Made by a program: the position numbers and the translations under genes | Notes under the pieces: generated by a model | The model's database searches: none | Told to the model about the DNA's origin: nothing | What the model saw: the letters and a program-made list of their open reading frames with translations, nothing else | Part shown: piece after piece, positions 5,485 to 8,668 of the stretch | Layout of the letters: each line of letters opens with the position of its first letter | Position numbering within the stretch: position 1 is the stretch's first letter | Origin: Planctomycetaceae bacterium | GTDB lineage: Bacteria > Planctomycetota > Planctomycetia > Pirellulales > Pirellulaceae | Assembly: GCA_007129635.1 (NCBI GenBank) | Contig: SKVE01000390.1 | Location: 1 to 8,668, forward strand | Direction of reading: 5' to 3' | DNA length: 8,668 bases

Positions 5485-6941
5485 TGGCTTCGAATCTCCC
5501 AGACTATGTCGCCTCGGCGCAACCCGTGCCGTTGGCCAGTCGGGTACCTTGGTATAAGAGCACGGCCCAGACGTATGCCGGCATCATGCTGTGGTTCGTG
5601 TTCTGGCACGAGGTTCCCATGGGCAGTGTGCTGCAGCCGGGCAGTCCTTACAGCGAGTTCGCTGGGGGTACGTTGGCCCAGGGGTTGGGCGTGGCCTTGC
5701 TGGGGTTGGTCATCGCCGCCTTGATCTGCCATTTTCTGTTCTACGTCGTTCCGGGCATGCTCGGTTTGCAGAGTGGTCTACCGTTGTACATTGTGGGTAC
5801 TTCCACCTACGGGGTCACCGGTGGCTTCTTGATGCCCGGATTCCTAATGGGTTTGCTCCAGTACGGATGGCTGGCGGTGAATTCCTTCTTTGCCGGAGTC
5901 CTGCTCTGTGCTCCCTTCGGCCAGGGGCCAGGCACGCTCGCTCACGCGGTGGTAGCGACGCTTTGGGCGATCGCTGCCGCGTTTATGGGGCTGAAGGGCA
6001 TCCAGTATGTTGCCCGAGTCGCCACATTTCTGCCGTTGATTCCTTTATGCATTTTGCTGTTGCTGTTCTTTGCGACTGTCGGGGGACTGGGTGGTTTCCA
6101 GGCTTCGGCGCTGGTCGAAGCGGGTCAGACAGTGGAGATTGCTGTGGATGGCGGCGGGACGCTGCAAACCAAGGCGGCCTTAACCTCGCTGGGGGTGATC
6201 GGACTGCTTTGCACCTACATCGTCGGATTCTTCGCCACCGCTGGTGCGGCGGGTGTTGACTTTGGCATGAACAACCGAGATGCGAAGGACGTTCAAATGG
6301 GCGGCTTGGTGGGCATCCTGGCAGCGACCATCTTCGCTGGGGGACTGGCGCTGCTGATCGTGGCGGGTGCTCATGGTGGTGGAACTGCGACGGACCCAGG
6401 GGCGCTTCAGGCAACGGCCTTGATGTCTGACATCATGGGCGAAAACACCGCGGCAGTGCTCTGGTATCTGTTGGCGATTGCCGCTTTTCCGCCGGCATGT
6501 TTTTCGTCCTTTATCGCCGCCAACAGCTTCAAGACCACGTTGCCCAAGGTCAACCCGATTATCTCGTGTGGACTGGGCACTCTGGTGGCCATCATCCTGG
6601 CGGTCAGCGGTTTGGCTGGAAACGCGGTCGGCGTGTTCACGATCATCGGCGCATCGTTCGGCCCGGTGTGCGGCGCGATGGCAGCGGATTATCTGTTGTC
6701 CGGCAGGAAGTGGGCAGGTCCCCGGGCCGGCTTCAACCCGGCCGGTTGGGTTTCCTGGGTGGTCGGCTTTGTCGTCGGTGCCGCCGATTTCATTCCGGGA
6801 CTGGTCGGAAGAGTTCCCGTCCCACCGGTGGCAGCTTTCGTGGTAGGTTTCGTGCTGTACGTGGTCTTAGCCAAGGCCGGATTGCAGAGCCAATCGCTGG
6901 AAATGCCCGGCGCCTCGGCGGCGGAACCGGCCGAGTCATGA
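5484..6941 (+). CDS. NCS1-family nucleobase:cation symporter (cytosine/purine permease type)
   Basis: This 485-residue inner-membrane transporter is of the CodB/Fur class (Pfam Transp_cyt_pur), which imports cytosine, purines, allantoin or related compounds with a cation. ATG 5484 is chosen because of the strong AGGAGGG at 5471-5477; the open frame from TTG 5229 adds residues that do not look like protein. About 11-12 hydrophobic segments are visible, for example near 31-48, 66-90, 118-142, 152-172, 178-200, 232-254, 272-296, 322-346, 358-378, 382-404, 418-438 and 446-464. Family-like features include a substrate-region STYGVTGGFLMPGFLMGLLQYGW segment (107-129), a VDFGMNNRDAKDVQMGG loop (258-274) like the sodium/substrate region of CodB, and IIGASFGPVCGAMAADYLLSGRKW (387-410) before FNPAGWVSWVVGF. 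The specific substrate cannot be read off. It stands alone with its own promoter and terminator. Confidence 0.8.
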   Translation: MASNLPDYVASAQPVPLASRVPWYKSTAQTYAGIMLWFVFWHEVPMGSVLQPGSPYSEFAGGTLAQGLGVALLGLVIAALICHFLFYVVPGMLGLQSGLPLYIVGTSTYGVTGGFLMPGFLMGLLQYGWLAVNSFFAGVLLCAPFGQGPGTLAHAVVATLWAIAAAFMGLKGIQYVARVATFLPLIPLCILLLLFFATVGGLGGFQASALVEAGQTVEIAVDGGGTLQTKAALTSLGVIGLLCTYIVGFFATAGAAGVDFGMNNRDAKDVQMGGLVGILAATIFAGGLALLIVAGAHGGGTATDPGALQATALMSDIMGENTAAVLWYLLAIAAFPPACFSSFIAANSFKTTLPKVNPIISCGLGTLVAIILAVSGLAGNAVGVFTIIGASFGPVCGAMAADYLLSGRKWAGPRAGFNPAGWVSWVVGFVVGAADFIPGLVGRVPVPPVAAFVVGFVLYVVLAKAGLQSQSLEMPGASAAEPAES

Positions 6942-6971
6942 TGGCGGCGACCGTGTGATCGGTGACGTTGT

Positions 6972-6998
6972 GCGGGGCGGCCGGATCGGCCGCCCTGT
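6972..6998 (+). terminator. Rho-independent terminator after the permease
   Basis: GGGCGGCCG (6975-6983) pairs perfectly with CGGCCGCCC (6987-6995) around a GAT loop, and wobble/Watson-Crick pairs extend the stem to 6972-6998. It begins 30 bases after the permease stop and is followed by a T-rich tail (TGTTCCTTT, only moderately U-rich). Its location also argues that the next gene does not start at 6962, since that would place the hairpin inside the coding sequence. Confidence 0.6.
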
Positions 6999-7021
6999 TC
7001 CTTTGGTGTCGGGAACCCGCC

Positions 7022-8590
7022 TTGACCAATCCTCTGATCAACCTGTTGAACGACCTGGATCGGTTGGCCGACCAGGACACCGATGCGGACGGGGCTGCAG
7101 AGATCGACGTCCGGGCCAGCACGGCCTGGCTGGCCCAGGCGAGTGCCGAACAGATCACGATGCTGCTGGCCAGCCTGCTGGACCGCTCGCCGCCGGACAA
7201 CACGGCGGTCGATACTTTATTGGCAGCCACATTTCAGCAGATCCTGCTCCGGATACTCGGCCGCTCGGGCCCCGGTCCGCCGTTGTTTTTGGACGACGCG
7301 ATGGCGGCCCTGATCGCGGCGGTCTACCGCCATCTGCAGCCGGTCAGCGAGGCTCGCGAGTTGTTGCCGATGCTCCTGAGCGGCTCACGCGGCCAGCGAG
7401 CCTTGTTGGAACTGGCCGATTTGCTGGTCGATGATCCCCCACGCGACCCGACTCGGGTGGCTGCGGCGCTCAGCCCCTTGTTTCAGCATGACGACTACGA
7501 CCCGCGATGGTTGTTTCCTCGCGTGTTGAACGCCTTGATGCACGCCTCGGTGGCCGTCTGCGTCCTGGACCTGGCCAACTTCCTGACGCGACGCCACCGT
7601 TTCGGACAGCATCCGGCAGCCGAGCATGTCCAGGCGTTGGCCTCGCTGCTGGGCAGCGTGGTCGGTCGGCTGGGCCAGTTGGAATCGACTCCGCCGCAAA
7701 GCAGCCAGGAGATCCAACAGCGGAGCCATCAGATCAGCGAGGGCCTGTCGCTGGCCGTCTCGCTGTGCGATGCCCTGGCCCTGATCGGCGACCGGTCGGT
7801 GACGGGGAAACTGTATCAGGCCAGCCAGTTGAGTCATCGCCGTTTACGAGCCGAGGCGGCTGGCGCCTTGGCTTGGTTGGGCGAACCGCGAGGCCGTGAC
7901 ATGCTGGTCCAGTTAGCGGCCGAGCCCATCGTCCGGTTGCGCGTGTTGGCCTATGCCGAAGAACTGGAACTGCTGGATCAGATCGACTCGCAGTACCAAA
8001 GCGACCGTGCGCGAGCCCAGGGGGAACTGGTGTTCTGGCTGGCTCAGCCCTCCCAGATCGGCGTTCCGCCGGTCGGCTGCGACTGGATCGAATCCCGCTG
8101 CCTCTATTGGCCGGGCTTCGAGGAGGCCGTGGATTGTCATCTGTTCCGCTTTACCTACGTGTTCGGCGACATGCAGTTCACCAACGTCGGGATCGCTGGC
8201 CCGGTCTGCTACGCCTTTGGTTGCGATCTTTCCGAACTGCCCACCGACGATATGTTCGCCGCCTTTGCCGGCTGGCACGCGGAACACGAGGAGATGTACG
8301 AATTCCACGTCTCGCAACTGCATCAGACCGAGCAGGTTCAGGTCGCCCGCCTCGCTCGTCGCTTGCACGATGAAGGCTACCAGCAGATCCAGCCTCACAA
8401 GCTGTGCCTGTTCTTCGGCGACTGGGTGCTGGTCGCCCCTGCCGTGCTGGACGATCAAACGGGCGTGGCCGTGGTGGATGACGTGCAGACCACCTGGATC
8501 GCCCAGGGCGACAGCGACCGTCCGCCGGGTCCCGACCAGGCCTATTGCATCTACAAAGGCCGCCGCCTGCTGGGCCATTTCAACGATTGA
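7022..8590 (+). CDS. HEAT-repeat-containing protein of unknown function
   Basis: The 522-residue protein starts at TTG 7022 (M-TNPLINLLNDLDRLADQ) in this reading; GGGAAC at 7011-7016 is a weak ribosome site, and an earlier GTG at 6962 is less likely because it precedes the terminator hairpin. The N-terminal two thirds (about 1-340) is alpha-helical and rich in leucine and alanine. Helical hairpins such as RLRAEAAGALAWLGEPRGRDMLVQLA (275-299) look like HEAT/PBS-lyase-type repeats, which usually serve as protein-interaction scaffolds. The C-terminal part (about 350-522) is different: it is rich in Trp, Phe and Tyr, with WIESRCLYWPGFEEAVDCHLFRF (355-377), a helix-rich WHAEHEEMYEF (418-428) and FFGDWVLVAPAVLDDQTGVAVVDDVQTTW (464-492). 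I do not recognise this domain. No signal peptide or membrane helix is seen, so it should be cytoplasmic. It is not operonic with the permease because of the intervening terminator. Confidence 0.78.
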   Translation: MTNPLINLLNDLDRLADQDTDADGAAEIDVRASTAWLAQASAEQITMLLASLLDRSPPDNTAVDTLLAATFQQILLRILGRSGPGPPLFLDDAMAALIAAVYRHLQPVSEARELLPMLLSGSRGQRALLELADLLVDDPPRDPTRVAAALSPLFQHDDYDPRWLFPRVLNALMHASVAVCVLDLANFLTRRHRFGQHPAAEHVQALASLLGSVVGRLGQLESTPPQSSQEIQQRSHQISEGLSLAVSLCDALALIGDRSVTGKLYQASQLSHRRLRAEAAGALAWLGEPRGRDMLVQLAAEPIVRLRVLAYAEELELLDQIDSQYQSDRARAQGELVFWLAQPSQIGVPPVGCDWIESRCLYWPGFEEAVDCHLFRFTYVFGDMQFTNVGIAGPVCYAFGCDLSELPTDDMFAAFAGWHAEHEEMYEFHVSQLHQTEQVQVARLARRLHDEGYQQIQPHKLCLFFGDWVLVAPAVLDDQTGVAVVDDVQTTWIAQGDSDRPPGPDQAYCIYKGRRLLGHFND

Positions 8591-8597
8591 CCCGTAG

Positions 8598-8617
8598 CCG
8601 AATTTGCCAAAATTCGG
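8598..8617 (+). terminator. Hairpin after the HEAT-repeat gene, possible terminator
   Basis: CCGAATTT (8598-8605) and AAATTCGG (8610-8617) are perfect 8-base complements around a GCCA loop, 7 bases after the stop codon. It lacks a following T-tract, so it may be a 3'-end stabiliser or a small dispersed palindrome rather than a true intrinsic terminator. Confidence 0.4.
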
Positions 8618-8637
8618 AACGCCAGCAGGCAGCCGTT

Positions 8638-8668
8638 GGAAGACTGGAATACTGGAAGACTGGAATAT
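8638..8668. repeat. Octamer tandem repeat running off the window
   Basis: GGAAGACT (8638-8645), GGAATACT (8646-8653), GGAAGACT (8654-8661) and GGAATAT (8662-8668) are consecutive. The unit is GGAA(G/T)ACT with alternating variants, giving a 16-base higher-order period. It is cut by the window edge, so its full length is unknown. Confidence 0.7.

Overview
The window looks like a GC-rich chromosomal segment of a planctomycete, most likely of the Pirellulales. This is an inference from protein style: a DUF4058 protein starting MPMHDWTRV, an orphan HEAT-repeat protein, a ParD-like/zeta-kinase pair, and plausible TTG starts. No rRNA, tRNA, CRISPR array or transposase gene is visible.

Layout: (1) Positions 1-3237 carry a two-component operon. 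It encodes a membrane histidine kinase (best start TTG 243) and an overlapping NtrC-type sigma54 activator, with a sigma54-like -24/-12 element at 52-67. (2) Positions 3287-4054 encode a DUF4058 protein in the same direction, whose sequence recalls the PD-(D/E)XK/Uma2 fold. (3) Positions 4103-4210 hold a compact element with 22-bp perfect inverted repeats flanked by GCTAAG direct repeats. It lies between convergent genes and is a candidate MITE/REP-like repeat and bidirectional terminator. (4) Positions 4233-5185 (minus strand) are a toxin-antitoxin operon: a ParD-like antitoxin followed, with a TGATG overlap, by a compact zeta-family kinase. A palindromic operator sits in its promoter, and the promoter geometry predicts a leaderless mRNA. 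(5) Positions 5484-6941 encode an NCS1/CodB-type nucleobase permease. It has a good promoter (5353-5380), a leader with a hairpin and a 17-codon ORF that overlaps the start as TAATG, and a terminator at 6972-6998. (6) Positions 7022-8590 encode a planctomycete-type HEAT-repeat protein with an unrecognised C-terminal domain. (7) The window ends in a small hairpin and an octamer tandem repeat cut off by the edge.

Working together: the kinase should phosphorylate the regulator at Asp61, which then remodels sigma54 RNA polymerase, possibly at its own promoter. The toxin-antitoxin pair is a self-contained, self-regulated unit. The permease appears to be a single-gene transcription unit. The DUF4058 and HEAT genes cannot be linked to a pathway from sequence alone. 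The most notable items are the ParD-like/zeta pairing with its leaderless operator-promoter, the inverted-repeat element, the sigma54-like promoter of the two-component operon, and the coupled leader ORF of the permease.
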